Below are positions 43,560-56,139 of a stretch of DNA of 64,000 bases, one piece after another. The notes under the pieces were generated by a model. The model had not been told where the DNA came from and ran no database searches. It was given only the letters and a program-made list of their open reading frames with translations. The DNA is from Gracilaria domingensis (Eukaryota; Rhodophyta; Florideophyceae; Gracilariales; Gracilariaceae). Position 1 is the first letter of the stretch; every line of letters starts with the position of its first letter. The stretch covers positions 412,291-476,290 of the forward strand of contig VCMS01000016.1 of the NCBI GenBank assembly GCA_022539475.1, written 5' to 3'. The position numbers and the translations under genes were made by a program.

Positions 43560-46500
43560 CAAGGAGAGATACATGAGGCACCCAATCGCCTGACGATACG
43601 GTACATGCGTGAGCACTTCCTCCTCAACAGACAAGTCCACACCGCACTTCATAGGAGTGTCAACGGGTTTCGACAGCTGCATGCTAAATCGCTCCAGGAC
43701 CTTGTTCGTGTACGCTGCTGACTGAGTCAAGTACAGCTCTCGCTTGGTTCTGTCTCGATGAATTTCAAATCCAAGAACCATGCGAGCTTCTTTGAGGTCC
43801 TTCATGCGGAAACGACTTGATAGCTCTGCCTTCACACGTTCCACGGTTTTCGTGCTCGGACTCGCAATCGGCAAGTCGTCTACATACAGAGAAATGATAA
43901 CCAAGAAACCCAGTATGATTCCGGTGTAGACACACTCGTCTGCGTCATTCGGCTTGAGGTGCATTTCACCAACAAGGAAGGCGTATATCTTGGCGTGCCA
44001 CTGTCTTGGTGCTTGTCTAAGCCCATAGATCGCTTTCTTCAATCGGCACACCAAGTCCTCCTTTCCCTGCTGTGTGAACCCCATTGGCTGCTCCATGTAC
44101 ACTGTCTCGTCAAGGTCACCGTTCAGAAACGCAGTCTTCACGTCCATCTGGTGCAAGTGAAATTCTCGTACGGCAGTCACAGACAAGATCATTCTGATGG
44201 ATGTGAACTTCACCACAGGTGCATAAGTCTCTGAGAAGTCCACACCCTCGATCTGCAGGAAGCCTCTTGCAACTACACGAGCCTTGTAACGCACTGTCGG
44301 TTCACCAGATGACGAAGCCTCATACTTCTGCACATACACCCACTTGGACGAAATCACGTTGCTGTCTGCTGGCCTTGGCACTAGATCTCACGTGTCGTGC
44401 TCCATCAACGATTGATACTCACTCTTCATCGCCTTCTTCCAAGCTTCGGAATCAGGACGTGACACTGCGTCACCGTACGACGAAGGAGTATCATCACTGG
44501 CTGTAAGCAAAGCACTGGCACCACGCCACCATGAGGATGTCGTTTTCTCTGACGTGTGGGTCTACGAAGGGGCTGCGTCTCTGTCACTCCCGGCTCATCA
44601 TGTGTGTCTGGTGTGGTTTTCTCATCCGTACTGGCATTCGTGGTACTCTCGTGAGAAGCTGGTGCAGAAGGGTCATCTTCAGAATCATCGGTGGATGTGT
44701 CAGAGGTTGAGGCTTCAGCAGCTCCCGACTTGTCGACCAAGTCGATATCCGCATAGTCCTCGTGTTCAGAGTGCTCGTCACTTTCAGTTCCAGAGCACTC
44801 GTCAAACCTCACATCTCGTGACACAATCACCTTCTTCTTCTGGCTGTCCCACAACTTGTATCCGTGGGAGCCTGAAGTGTACCCAATGAAGATGGCTTCC
44901 ACTGCACGCTCTTCCAGCTTCTTCAACGTGTGATCAACCACCTTGTACCAGCAACGGCTACCAAACACACGCAGATTGCTCAGATCAGGCTTCTGTCCAT
45001 GCCACAGCTCAAACGGAGTCACGCCACTCGGAAGCGCTTTGCAGGTCACTCTGTTGCGCACATACACAGAAACATTCAGAGCCTCAGCCCAAAAGCTTTT
45101 TGGCACATTCTTGTGATGCAACATTGACCTGACCAAGTCCATGAGTGTGCGATTGAACCTCTCGGCAAGCCCGTTTTGCTGTGGATTGTAAGGCACAGTT
45201 CGCTGATGCTCAATACCGTACTGCTGCAGTTTCTCGGAGAATCGATTGGACAGGTACTCACCACCGTTGTCTGTGCGCAAAGCACGCAGCACACTTTTAC
45301 GAGCGGTGGTGGTAAGCACCTTCCTGCCCATCTGGTTCTCCACAAACCTGAGCCACTTGATGAACATCCGGAACACCTCATCCTTCGTCTTGATCATGTA
45401 CAAGAAGCAGTAGCGGCTGTGGTCATCGATGAATGTGACAAAGTAGTGCGAGCCTCCCAAGGACTTCACGTTCACTGGACCTGAAATATCGGAGTGTACC
45501 AGGTCCAGTACGTGTTCAGCTCGTTCCCCCCTTGCTTGGGAGTCGGAGCACGCGTTGCTTTGCCCACTACACATGAGCCACAAACATCCACCTTCTGAGC
45601 CACATCCACATTCAGACCTGACACAACACCATTTCGAGCCATCTGCTTGATGCCTTCCACATTCACATGAGCCATTCGAGCATGCCAAAGAGACAAGTCT
45701 GACACAAGCGCACTGTCCGTGTCCGTGAGCTGTTCTGCAGCAGTGCAAAGGTAGTACAGGTCTTTGACGTGTCGCCCGACGGCAACCACTTTTGACCCCT
45801 TGTACGCACATACCTTTTCTTTGTCAAACACTACCGTGCAGCCCAGATCACATATCTGTGACACAGACAACAAGTGGTACCGTAAGTTGGGCACGTGTAC
45901 CACCTGCTTTAGCTTGCACTTACGCTTGGACCCTTCAACTGTCAGATCGAGCTCCACACTTCCGTGACCAACAGACTGCAACTTGGAATCATTGCCGATA
46001 CTCACACCCGACGACACCTTTGTCTCGTACGTTTGGAACATTGAGTCATCATAAGTCATGTGCGCAGTAGCTCCAGAGTCAACAATCCAGTCACTGTTAG
46101 TGGCCTTGTTGGCACCATTTGCAATAAGGCATACAAAGTCAGAATCTCTGCCGCCCGTACCTTGCTCATCGGTGAGCGCGGTATGTACACTTGGGTGAGC
46201 AGCATCGATCTGATCCTTGTTAGCCCCATCACGTTGCTTCTTGAAACAGTTCTTCTGGATATGACCCTTTATGCCACAATAGTAACACACAACCGACTTC
46301 AATGACTTCCTACGAAACTGGCGTCCCACGAGTGCTGCATCACCACCAGATTCCTCCTTGGCACGATCACTCATACGTTGCTCTTCTTGCAACAAACGGC
46401 TCTTCACAAACTCCATGGTGAGTTCGCGATCTCCGATCGTGGTGTCAATTGCAACAATGAGGTGCTCAAAACGTTCCGGAAGTCCACATAGAGCGGCCAT

Positions 46501-46932
46501 GGCAATGTCCTCTTCTTCAACGTTGACGTCCATACTCTTGAGGTCGGAGGCCAAGTGCCGAACACGATTGATGAATTGCAACATCTTCTCGTCCTCGCGC
46601 ATCTTGACAGAGTAGAAGGCACGTCTGGCGTTGATTCGGTTCAGAAGAGTCTTGCGTTGGAACACATTGCAAATGGCCTTCCATGCGTCAGCAGCAGTGT
46701 CAATGTCACGAATGTGATCCAAGTGCTCGTCGGCAAGCGTGAGTCCAATGATCGCTCTAGCCCTTTCGTCTCGGATTTGCCATTTTGCCAGTTCCTCTTC
46801 ATCGGTGGGTGCAGAAGTGGTGAGATGGTTCTTGAGGTCTTTCAGTGGAAGTACGTACTGAATCTTCTGCTTCCAGGTGTGGAAGTTATCCTCACCCAAC
46901 TTCTCGATCTCGAGCGCACTGACCGAATCCAT
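43560..46932 (-). pseudogene. Family A1 gag-pol, frameshifted and 3'-truncated
   Basis: ATG at 46930-46932 (MDSVSALEIEKLGEDNFHTW). Gag, knuckle CYYCGIKGHIQKNC, protease DSGATAHM and the GAG-pre-integrase zinc finger are in frame down to ~45535, where a base is lost in a run of C (plus strand). Integrase (VHSDISGP, LRTDNGGEY, NGLAERFNRT) and the acidic linker follow in a second frame to ~44545. A second homopolymer slip leads to the third frame with RT (QMDVKTAFLNGDLDE, YVDDLPIASPS). TGA at 44388-44390 replaces the Trp of HDTWDLVP. One codon is gained in LTQSAAYTN. The copy stops near 43560 before RNase H, where B leader sequence continues. YVDD is intact, but L to P follows it. Confidence 0.9.
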
Positions 46933-48162
46933 GTTGTAAGAAGGGAACAGGGGAGCAAATCAAATACGGCGGTGGCGGGTAGACAGCAACGGCAAACAAC
47001 GACAGCAAGCAACGACAGCAAACAACAGCAGTAAACAACAGCAGCAAACAACAACAACTGCAAACAACAACAACGGCAAACAACAACAACAACAACAACA
47101 AAAACTTCAATAGTCGGGACCACTGGCAGGAACTAAATTCCCAGTACCCTAAGGGGTCAAACCCCTGACCCCCGGACACCCTCCGGGTAGGAAACGACTT
47201 ATGCAGTCAACCTCCTCCTGCGTTCCAGGAGAAGGCGCGTTGCTCTCTACGAGGCGTCCAAAGGATGGTTAATGACCAAAGATATGTCTTCACCACTTAA
47301 CCCAATCTGGCCTCTTGCAAGAACTTGCGCGACATCGAAACTGCAGCTACTATGACAAACCAAGGTACGCTCCTAACGAGCAGACAATAATGCCCACACG
47401 CGGCCTGATCCTGAAAAGGAGGTCAGCTTTCGGTACGTCGCCTCCCCGCTCAACCGAGGTTGCACGGATCAAAAGCTCGTTTCGGTTTGCCTTCACCACA
47501 AATCAAGAACCCGACACAAAGTCAGGCCAACAACAACAAAGGTGAGCCACCCAAGTCCAACAGTGCGTCACGGCACCCCGTCCACTTCAGCACTCGCGGT
47601 ACTACCAGGTCTTCCGACCGACACCGTTATCCGCCCCGAAGGACTGGTGGGAGCCCGCTAGACAGCACGTCCGCTTTGGTTCAAGCCGCCAGACTAACGT
47701 CCCCGATTGCTCGGATCAACCGCTTGTCGCTGGACCTTAGATGACAACCCCAAACGCTGAGCACACACAGTGCACAGACTTCAACAACTGCTGAGCACAC
47801 ACGCAGTTCACAGACTTCAACAACAAATGGTCTTCAACCTCTCGGATCAGAACCCGCAACGCGACGCGGGGATCCCAACAATAACGACAGAGGGAGACCA
47901 AACGAAACAGATAGCGATCGACAACACGGGCAACAACGAGCGCCCAAAGACGATAACGATACAGAATCAACGTCGAACCACTACCAACACAACGCCCTCA
48001 GGGAGGAACGCAAGACCGAAAGGAGAAGATCAACCCCAACCAACAACACGGTCAACACCCGACGCAACGACGAAGAGAACGAGAATGCAAAACAGCGAAG
48101 CGGGTGAACGGCAGTGAGGGAGAGCGGCGATAGACGAACGATAACGGCAGAGGTCAGCGGGG
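46933..48162 (-). other. Family A1 5' leader, complete
   Basis: 1,230 bp; simple repeat ~46985-47103, structured module 47113-47333, conserved middle, twofold ~34-bp repeat at ~47755-47825, GC-rich start. Confidence 0.83.
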
Positions 48163-48176
48163 CTGGGCCCATAACC
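48163..48176 (-). promoter_or_regulatory. Primer binding site
   Basis: Minus strand GGTTATGGGCCCAG. Confidence 0.9.
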
Positions 48177-48954
48177 TGATGGAGGTTATAGCTGGAAAGG
48201 GAAGGTTGAGAGAAAGGATGGGGGGAATGAAAGGAAGTTCGCCAGCTCTGGCTCGGAATTTACTCGGAGGTGCTCGAGTCACCGCTTATATAGAACTACT
48301 TTGCGCAACCATCGCAAACCTCCAACTCCAAGCAATACCTAAACCACTAGCTAGAGACACTCAATACTACCAATCATCTCCTAACATACCATGGTAACAC
48401 TCCCACACTATCATGGCAGCTTACAACAACAAAGCACAACAGTGCACAACAGTGGACAACAAGTTACGTGCCTACACATAACCATGACCATGCACAGATT
48501 CACATAGTGCCAACACACTGTAATCCCTACACCACACCATAACAGTTACGTACAAGCTCACCAACAACACTTCACCACAAACTCACTCCAAGTCCTACGT
48601 CACCAACAACACCACACTGTAATCCTCTTGACACCGCATCAACTCTTCACCATAGTGCCCAAGTTACATCAAGCTGTCCTACATGTCCACGTACATACGT
48701 GTGTACTCTGTGCATCATGTACAGTATGCCCAGTGTACTAGCTACACACGTGTACCCCGGAAACAACCCATTAGCGCCACAACACTTGTACCAACCACAA
48801 TGCATATGACCATTTGCAGTAGCCAATCAGAAGCCCGTTTCACGTTGAGTTTGCGCAGAGGCGCATATGCGCTTTTCCAACGGCACCCTCCAAAACAGCC
48901 CATGCTCCCCAGCACTTTTGGTTTTCAGTGACAGCACAGGGTCAACATCCAACA
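48177..48954 (-). repeat. LTR A1, 5' LTR
   Basis: 778 bp; TTATATA at 48286-48292. Inserted in a B leader (right flank AATAC). Confidence 0.93.
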
Positions 48955-49613
48955 AATACAACCAGATCCAGGAAACCAAGTAGAAAACCAAAGAGGGAAA
49001 CACAAAAGTAGCTTTGACAAACAACAATACAAGCAGAGTGAGGGACTCAATGCTTATGTTACACAAAGAGGGTAAAGGCTGGAGTGGAGTATTCACAACA
49101 CTCAACAGCGAGGGCGCCAGCGGAGACCGTGTAACCAGGTCTACAACGCTCGTCGGGACGCGTCCCGTACGCGATCACAGGCGGAGTTCGGGTACTCGAC
49201 GCCTGGAGTATACTCACGGGTGAGACAGAACTCAACCCGGAAACAAGAAGAAGAAGAAGAAGAAGCGGGTCCACTGGCAGGATCTAAATATCCGGTTACC
49301 CTAGAGGTCCGAACCTCTGGTCCCTGGTTACTCTCTCTAGGTGAGGCACGAGTTCTTCTTGACCTACCCTGCTCTGCGTACTTCAGAGCGAGGCGCTTTA
49401 CAATCCCTACGAGACGTCCCAGGGAGGTTAGTAGCCAAAGATATGCGTTCACCAGTTAGCCCTAGCTAGTCGCTTGCGGGAAATCAGCGCGGTCCTTCTG
49501 CTCGCTCGCTCGCTCGCTCGCTTGCAACGCGTACCTGTCGCAGATAAGAAAACTTCGTAGAATCCAAAAGAGAAATTAGTAGAAGAGCGTGACGTCTGCG
49601 AAGAGTCGACGCT
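48955..49613 (-). other. Family B 5' leader, antisense
   Basis: Longest B leader here (659 bp). Holds a GAA repeat (~49244-49265), the structured module (49264-49479) and the GCGA repeat (~49499-49523). Its gag side is cut by the A1 LTR at 48954, so B gag is never seen in the window. Confidence 0.83.
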
Positions 49614-49627
49614 CTGGGCCCATAACC
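49614..49627 (-). promoter_or_regulatory. Primer binding site
   Basis: Minus strand GGTTATGGGCCCAG next to the B LTR fragment. Confidence 0.9.
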
Positions 49628-49725
49628 TAATGCAACGAACGCAGGTTAGAGAAGTGAAAGAAAAAGATGTGAACAAGATGGGTAAGACAAACAAAAGGGG
49701 GTAGGTCACCTTCGACCGAGTTTAG
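49628..49725 (-). repeat. LTR B fragment, 98 bp
   Basis: 3' end of a B LTR, interrupted at TTTAG by a plus-strand A1 LTR. Confidence 0.88.
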
Positions 49726-50503
49726 TGTTGGATGTTGACCCTGTGCTGTCACTGAAAACCAAAAGTGCTGGGGAGCATGGGCTGTTTTGAAGGGTGCCGT
49801 TGGAAAAGCGCATATGCGCCTCGGCGCAAACTCAATGTGAAGCGGGCTTCTGATTGGCTACTGCAAATGGTCATATGCAATGTGGTTGGTACAAGTGTTG
49901 TGGCGCTAATGGGTTGTTTCCGGGGTACACGTGTGTAGCTAGTACACTGGGCATACTGTACATGATGCACAGGGTACACACGTATGTACGTGGACATGGC
50001 GGACAGCTTGGTGTACCTTGGGCACTATGGTGAAGAGTTGATGCGGTGTCAAGAGGATTACAGTGTGGTGTTGTTGGTGACGTAGGACTTGGAGTGAGTT
50101 TGTGGGGAAGTGTTGTTGGTGAGCTTGTACGTAAATGTTATGGTGTCGTGTGGGGATTACAGTGTGTTCGCGCTATGTGAATCTGTGCATGGTCATGGTT
50201 ATGTGTAGGCATGTAACTTGTTGTCCACTGTTGTGCACTGTTGTGCTTTGTTGTTGTAAGCTGCCATGATAGTGTGGTAGTGTTACCATGTTATGTTAGA
50301 AGATGATTGGTAGTATTGAGTGTCTCTAGCTAGTGGTTTAGGTATTGCTTGGAGTTGGAGGTTTGAGATGGTTGCGCAAAGTAGTTCTATATAAGCGGTG
50401 ACCCGAGCACCTCCGAGTAAATTCCGAGCCAGAGCTGGCGAACTTCCCTTCATTCCCCCCATCCTTTCTCTCAACCTTCCCTTTCCAGCTATAACTTCCA
50501 TCA
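49726..50503 (+). repeat. LTR A1, 5' LTR
   Basis: 778 bp; TATATAA at 50388-50394; left flank TTTAG in LTR B. Confidence 0.93.
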
Positions 50504-50517
50504 GGTTATGGGCCCAG
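50504..50517 (+). promoter_or_regulatory. Primer binding site
   Basis: GGTTATGGGCCCAG. Confidence 0.9.
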
Positions 50518-51702
50518 CCCCGCTGACCTCTGCCGTTACCGTTCGTCTATCGCCGCTCTCCCTCACCGCCGTTCACCCGCTTCGCTGTTTTCCTTTCTCG
50601 TTCTCTTCGTCGTTGCGTCGGGTGTGTTGACCGTGTTGTTGGTTGATGTTGATCTTCTCCTTTCGGTCTTGCGTTCCTCCCGGAGGGCGTTGTGGTGGTA
50701 GTGGTTCGACGTTGATTCTGTATCGTGATTGTGTTTGGGCGCTCGTTGTTGCCCGTGTTGTCGATCGCTATCCGTTTCGTTTGGTCTCCCTCTGTCGTTA
50801 TTGTTGGGATCCCCGCGTCGTGTTGCGGGTTCTAATCCGAGAGGTTGAGGACCATTTGTTGTTGAAGTCTGTGAACTGCGTGTGTGCTCAGCGTTTGGGG
50901 TTGTCATCTGAGGTCCAGCGACAAGCGGGTGATCCGAGCAATCGGGGACGTTAGTCTGGCGGCTTGAACCAAAGCGGACGTGCTGTCTAGCGGGCTCCCA
51001 CCGGTCCTTCGGGGCGGATAACGGTGTCGGTCGGAAGACCTGGTAGTACCGCGAGTGCTGAAGTGGACGGGGTGCCGTGACGCACTGTTGGACTTGGGTG
51101 GCTCACCTTTGTTGTTGTTGACCTGACTTTGTGTCGGGTTCTTGATCTGTGGTGAAGGCAAACCGAAACGAGCTTTTGATCCGTGCAACCTCGGTTGAGC
51201 GGGGAGGCGACGTACCGAAGGCTGACCTCCTTTTCAGGATCAGGCCGCGTGTGGGCATTATTGTTTGCTCGTTAGGAGCGTACCTTGGTTTGTCATAGTA
51301 GCTGCAGTTTCGAGGTCGCGCAAGTTCTTGCAAGAGGCCAGATTGGGTTAAGTGGTGAAGACATATCTTTGGTCATTAACCATCCTTTGGACGCCTCGTA
51401 GAGAGCAACGCGCCTTCTCCTGGAACGCAGGAGGAGGTAGACTGCAGAAGTCGTTTCCTACCCGGAGGGTCTCCGGGGGTCAGGGGTCCGATCCCCTAGG
51501 GTACTGGAAATTTAGTTCCTGCCAGTGGTCCCGACTATTGAAGTTTTTGTTGTTGTTGTTGTTGTTGTTTGCCGTTGTTGTTGTTTGCTGTTGTTATGGT
51601 TTGCTGTTGTTGTTTGCTGTCGTTGTTTGCTGTCGTTGTTTGCCGTTGCTCTCTACCCGCCACCGCCGTATTTGATTTGCTCCCCTGTTCCCTTCTTACA
51701 AC
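50518..51702 (+). other. Family A1 5' leader, complete
   Basis: 1,185 bp. The ~34-bp unit is present only once (~50855-50891), which explains most of its shorter length against 32531-33755. Structured module at 51314-51535, simple repeat ~51545-51640. Confidence 0.83.
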
Positions 51703-54700
51703 ATGGATTCGTTCGGTGGGCTCAAGATCGAGAAGCTGGGTGAGGATAACTTCCACACCTGGAAGCAGAAGATTCAGTACGTACTTCCACTGAAAGACCT
51801 CAAGAACCATCTCACCACATCTGCACCCACCGATGAAGAGGAACTGGCAAAATGGCAAATCCGAGACGAAAGGGCTAGAGCGATCATTGGACTCACGCTT
51901 GCCGACGAGCACTTGGATCACATTCGTGACATTGACACTGCTGCTGACGCATGGAAGGCCATCTGCAATGTGTTCCAACGCAAGACTCTTCTGAACCGAA
52001 TCAACGCCAGACGTGCCTTCTACTCTGTCAAGATGCGCGAGGACGAGAAGATGTTGCAATTCATCAATCGTGTTCGGCACTTGGCCTCCGATCTCAAGAA
52101 TATGGACGTCAACGTTGAAGAAGAGGACATTGCCATGGCCGCTCTATGTGGACTTCCGGAACGTTTTGAGCACCTCATTGTTGCAATTGACACCACCATA
52201 GGAGATCGCCAACTCACTATGGAGTTTGTGAAGAGCCGTTTGTTGCAAGAAGAGCAACGTATGAGTGATCGTGCCAAGGAGAAATCTGGTGGTGATGCAG
52301 CACTCGTGGGACGCCAGTTTCGTAGGAAGTCATTGAAGTCGGTTGTGTGTTACTATTGTGGCATAAAGGGTCATATCCAGAAGAACTGTTTCAAGAAGCA
52401 GCGTGATGGGGCTAACAAGGATCAGATCGAGGCTGCTAACCCAAGTGTGCATACCGCGCTCAACGATGAGCAAGGTACGGGCGGCAGCGATTCTGACTTT
52501 GTATGCCTCATTGCGAATGGTGCCGACAAGGCCACTAACAGTGACTGGATTGTTGACTCTGGAGCTACTGCGCACATGACTTATGATGACTCAATGTTCC
52601 AAACGTACGAGACAAAGGTGTCGTCGGGTGTGAGTATCGGCAATGATTCCAAGTTGCAGTCTGTTGGTTGTTGGATGTTGACCCTGCGCTGTCACTGAAA
52701 ACCAAAAGTGCTGGGGAGCATGGGCTGTTTTGGAGGGTGCCGTTGGAAAAGCGCATATGCGCCTCTGCGCAAACTCAACGTGAAACGGGCTTGTGATTGG
52801 CTACTGCAAATGGTCATATGCATTGTGGTTCGTACAAGTGTTGTGGCGCTAATGGGTTGTTTCCGGGGTACACGTGTGTAGCTAGTACACTGGGCATACT
52901 GTACATGATGCACAGGGTACACACGTATGTACGTGGACATGTAGGACAGCTTCATGTGACTTTGGCACTATGGTGAAGAGTAGATGCGCTCTCAAGAGGT
53001 TTACACTGTGGTATTGTTGGTGACGTAGGACTTGGAGTGAGTTTGTGGTGACGTGTTGGTTGGTGAGCTTGTACGTAACTGTTATGGTGGCGTGTACGGA
53101 TTACAGTGTGTTGGCACTATGTGAATCTGTGCATGGTCATGGTTATGTGTAGGCACGTAACTTGATGTGCACGGTTGTGCACTGTTGTGCGTTGTTGTGC
53201 TTTGTTGTTGTAAGCTGTCATGATAGTGTGGCAGTGTTACCATGTTATGTTAGAAGATGATTGGTAGTATTGGGTGTCTCTAGCTAGTGGTTTAGGTATT
53301 GCTTGGAGTTGGAGTTGTGCGATGGTTGCGCAAAGTAGTTCTATATAAGCGGTGACTCGAGCACCTCCAAGTAAAATCCGTGCCAGAGCTGGCGAACTTC
53401 CCTTCATTCCCCTATCCTTTCTTCAACCTTCCCTTTCAGCTTCAACCTCTATCATTGGTCACGGAAGTGTGGAGCTCGATCTGACAGTCGAAGGGTCCAA
53501 GCGTAAGTGCAAGCTAAAGCAGGTGGTACACGTGCCCAACTCACGGTACCACTTGCTGTCTGTGTCACAGATTTGTGATCTGGGCTGCACGGTAGTGTTT
53601 GACAAAGAAAAGGTATGTGTGTACAAGGGGTCAAAAGTGGTTGCCGTCGGGCGACGCGTCAAAGACCTGTACTACCTTTGCACTGCTGCAGAACAGCTCA
53701 CGGACACGGACAGTGCGCTTGTGTCAGACTTGTCTCTTTGGCATGCTCGAATGGCTCATGTGAATGTGGAAGGCATCAAGCAGATGGCTCGAAATGGTGT
53801 TGTGTCAGGTCTGAATGTGGATGTGGCTCAGAAGGTGGATGTTTGTGGCTCATGTGTAGTGGGCAAAGCAACGCGTGCTCCGACTCCCAAGCAAGGGGGG
53901 GAACGAGCTGAACACGTACTGGACCTGGTACACTCTGATATATCGGGTCCAGTGAACGTGAAGTCCTTGGGAGGCTCGCACTACTTTGTCACATTCATCG
54001 ATGACCACAGCCGTTACTGCTTTCTGTACATGCTCAAGACGAAGGATGAGGTGTTCCGGATGTTCATCAAGTGGCTCAGGTTTGTGGAGAACCAGATGGG
54101 CAGGAAGGTGCTTACCACCACCGCTCGTAAAAGTGTGCTGCGTGCTTTGCGCACAGACAACGGTGGTGAGTACCTGTCCAATCGATTCTCCGAGAAACTG
54201 CAGCAGTACGGTATTGAGCATCAGCGAACTGTGCCTTACAATCCACAGCAAAACGGGCTTGCCGAGAGGTTCAATCGCACACTCATGGACTTGGTCAGGT
54301 CAATGTTGCATCACAAGAATGTGCCAAAAAGCTTTTGGGCTGAGGCTCTGAATGTTTCTGTGTATGTGCGCAACAGAGTGACCTGCAAAGCGCTTCCGAG
54401 TGGCGTGACTCCGTTTGAGCTGTGGCATGGACAGAAGCCTGATCTGAGCAATCTGCGTGTGTTTGGTAGCCGTTGCTGGTACAAGGTGGTTGATCACACG
54501 TTGAAGAAGCTGGAAGAGCGTGCAGTGGAAGCCATCTTCATTGGGTACACTTCAGGCTCCCACGGATACAAGTTGTGGGACAGCCAGAAGAAGAAGGTGA
54601 TTGTGTCACGAGATGTGAGGTTTGACGAGTGCTCTGGAACTGAAAGTGACGAGCACTCTGAACACGAGGACTATGCGGATATCGACTTTGTCGACAAGTC

Positions 54701-55367
54701 GGGAGCTGCTGAAGCCTCAACCTCTGACACATCTACCGATGATTCTGAAGATGACCCTTCTGCACCAGCTTCTCACGAGAGTACCACAAATGCCAGTACG
54801 GATGAGAAAACCACACCAGACACACATGATGAGCCGGGAGTGACAGAGACACATCTTCTTCGTAGATCCACACGTCAGAGAAAGACAACATCCTCATGGT
54901 GGCGTGGTGCCAGTGCTTTGCTTACAGCCAGTGATGATACTCCTTCGTCGTACGGTGACGCAGTGTCACGTCCTGATTCCGAAGCTTGGAAGAAGGCGAT
55001 GAAGAGTGAGTACGAGTCATTGATGGAGCATGACACATGAGATCTAGTGCCAAGGCCAGCAGACAGCAACGTGATTTCGTCCAAGTGGGTGTATGTACAG
55101 AAGTATGAGGCTTCGTCATCTGGTGAACCGACAGTGCGTTACAAGGCTCGTGTAGTTGCAAGAGGCTTCCTGCAGATCGAGGGTGTGGACTTCTCAGAGA
55201 CTTATGCACCTGTGGTGAAGTTCACATCCATCAGAATGATCTTGTCTGTGACTGCCGTACGAGACTTTCACTTGCACCAGATGGACGTGAAGACTACCTT
55301 TCTGAACGGTGACCTTGACGAGACAGTGTACATGGAGCAGCCAATATGGTTCACACAGCAGGGAAAG
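51703..55367 (+). pseudogene. Family A1 gag-pol, split by a solo LTR and 3'-truncated
   Basis: MDSFGGLKIEKLGEDNFHTW at 51703; gag, zinc knuckle CYYCGIKGHIQKNC and protease DSGATAHM run to 52668. A solo A2 LTR with its target duplication (52669-53459) follows, then the frame resumes at 53460 (HGSVELDL): GAG-pre-integrase, integrase (VHSDISGP, LRTDNGGEY, NGLAERFNRT) and the acidic linker. A TGA at 55038-55040 replaces the Trp of HDTWDLVP. RT starts (VRYKARVVARGF, QMDVKTTFLNGDLDE) and is cut at 55368 by a C LTR. Apart from the insertion and that one TGA there is no damage. LTR plus duplication is 791 bp, which accounts exactly for the frame change. Confidence 0.93.
52664..53459 (+). repeat. Solo LTR A2 with 5-bp target duplication
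   Basis: LTR 52669-53454 (786 bp, TATATAA 53342-53348) flanked by TTGGT at 52664-52668 and 53455-53459. The interrupted sequence GTTGGTCACGG is continuous in the other A copies, which proves the insertion. The element body was lost, as LTR-LTR recombination does. Confidence 0.97.
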
Positions 55368-56139
55368 TGTTAGAGGGTATAGCTGGGGTCAGAAAGTTGA
55401 CATGAGGAAGGATGGGGGGATGCAAGGGAAGTTCGTCAGCTCTGGCTCGGAATTTACTTGGAGGGGCTTGAGTCACATCTTATATAGCACTTCTTCGCTA
55501 CTCCATCATGTGACTCCAACTCTGACCAACATGCAACTCACTAACCAGAGACACTCAATACTACCAATCATCTACGGGGATAACATGATAACAGTGCCGA
55601 ACTGCTTACAACAGCAGTGCACAACAACGCACAACAGTGTACAATAGTGCACAACAATTCCGTACACTACTGCACAGCATTGCACAACAATGCACAACAA
55701 TGCACACCAATGTAGTAGCCATGCACGTCCCTGACAGTGTACCGACACATTTCGACAGCAGACCACAAACACCACACATCAATGCAGTCAACAATATGAC
55801 AGCTCACCATAGTAACACGACCATGCATACACACAATGCAACACCTCACCATCATGACCAGCCGTGCTTACGGAACATCACACTACACCTCACGTGTTGC
55901 TTGCACGCTGTAATCCGCACACGACAACGTAGTGTGTACAAACCAGACACACAAGTCCCACGTCATCAACAAGTACCTGTAAACCAGATGACGTCAGTCA
56001 CTCAGCTGCAACATGTTCCATTCATCTATACACACACATGTGCATGTAGCACCATCGAAACGTGGTGTAAACTTCACAACACTGACAGTGCTGCAACCTG
56101 TACCATGTGTTCACATTCATAGCCTTGCAACCTGTACTC
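55368..56139 (-). repeat. LTR C, truncated, antisense
   Basis: 772 bp from the 3' end of a C LTR (TGTTAGAGG on the plus strand); TATA at 55481-55486. Inserted in A1 RT at GAAAG. The first ~220 bp of the LTR are missing, and a full inverted copy starts instead. Confidence 0.88.
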
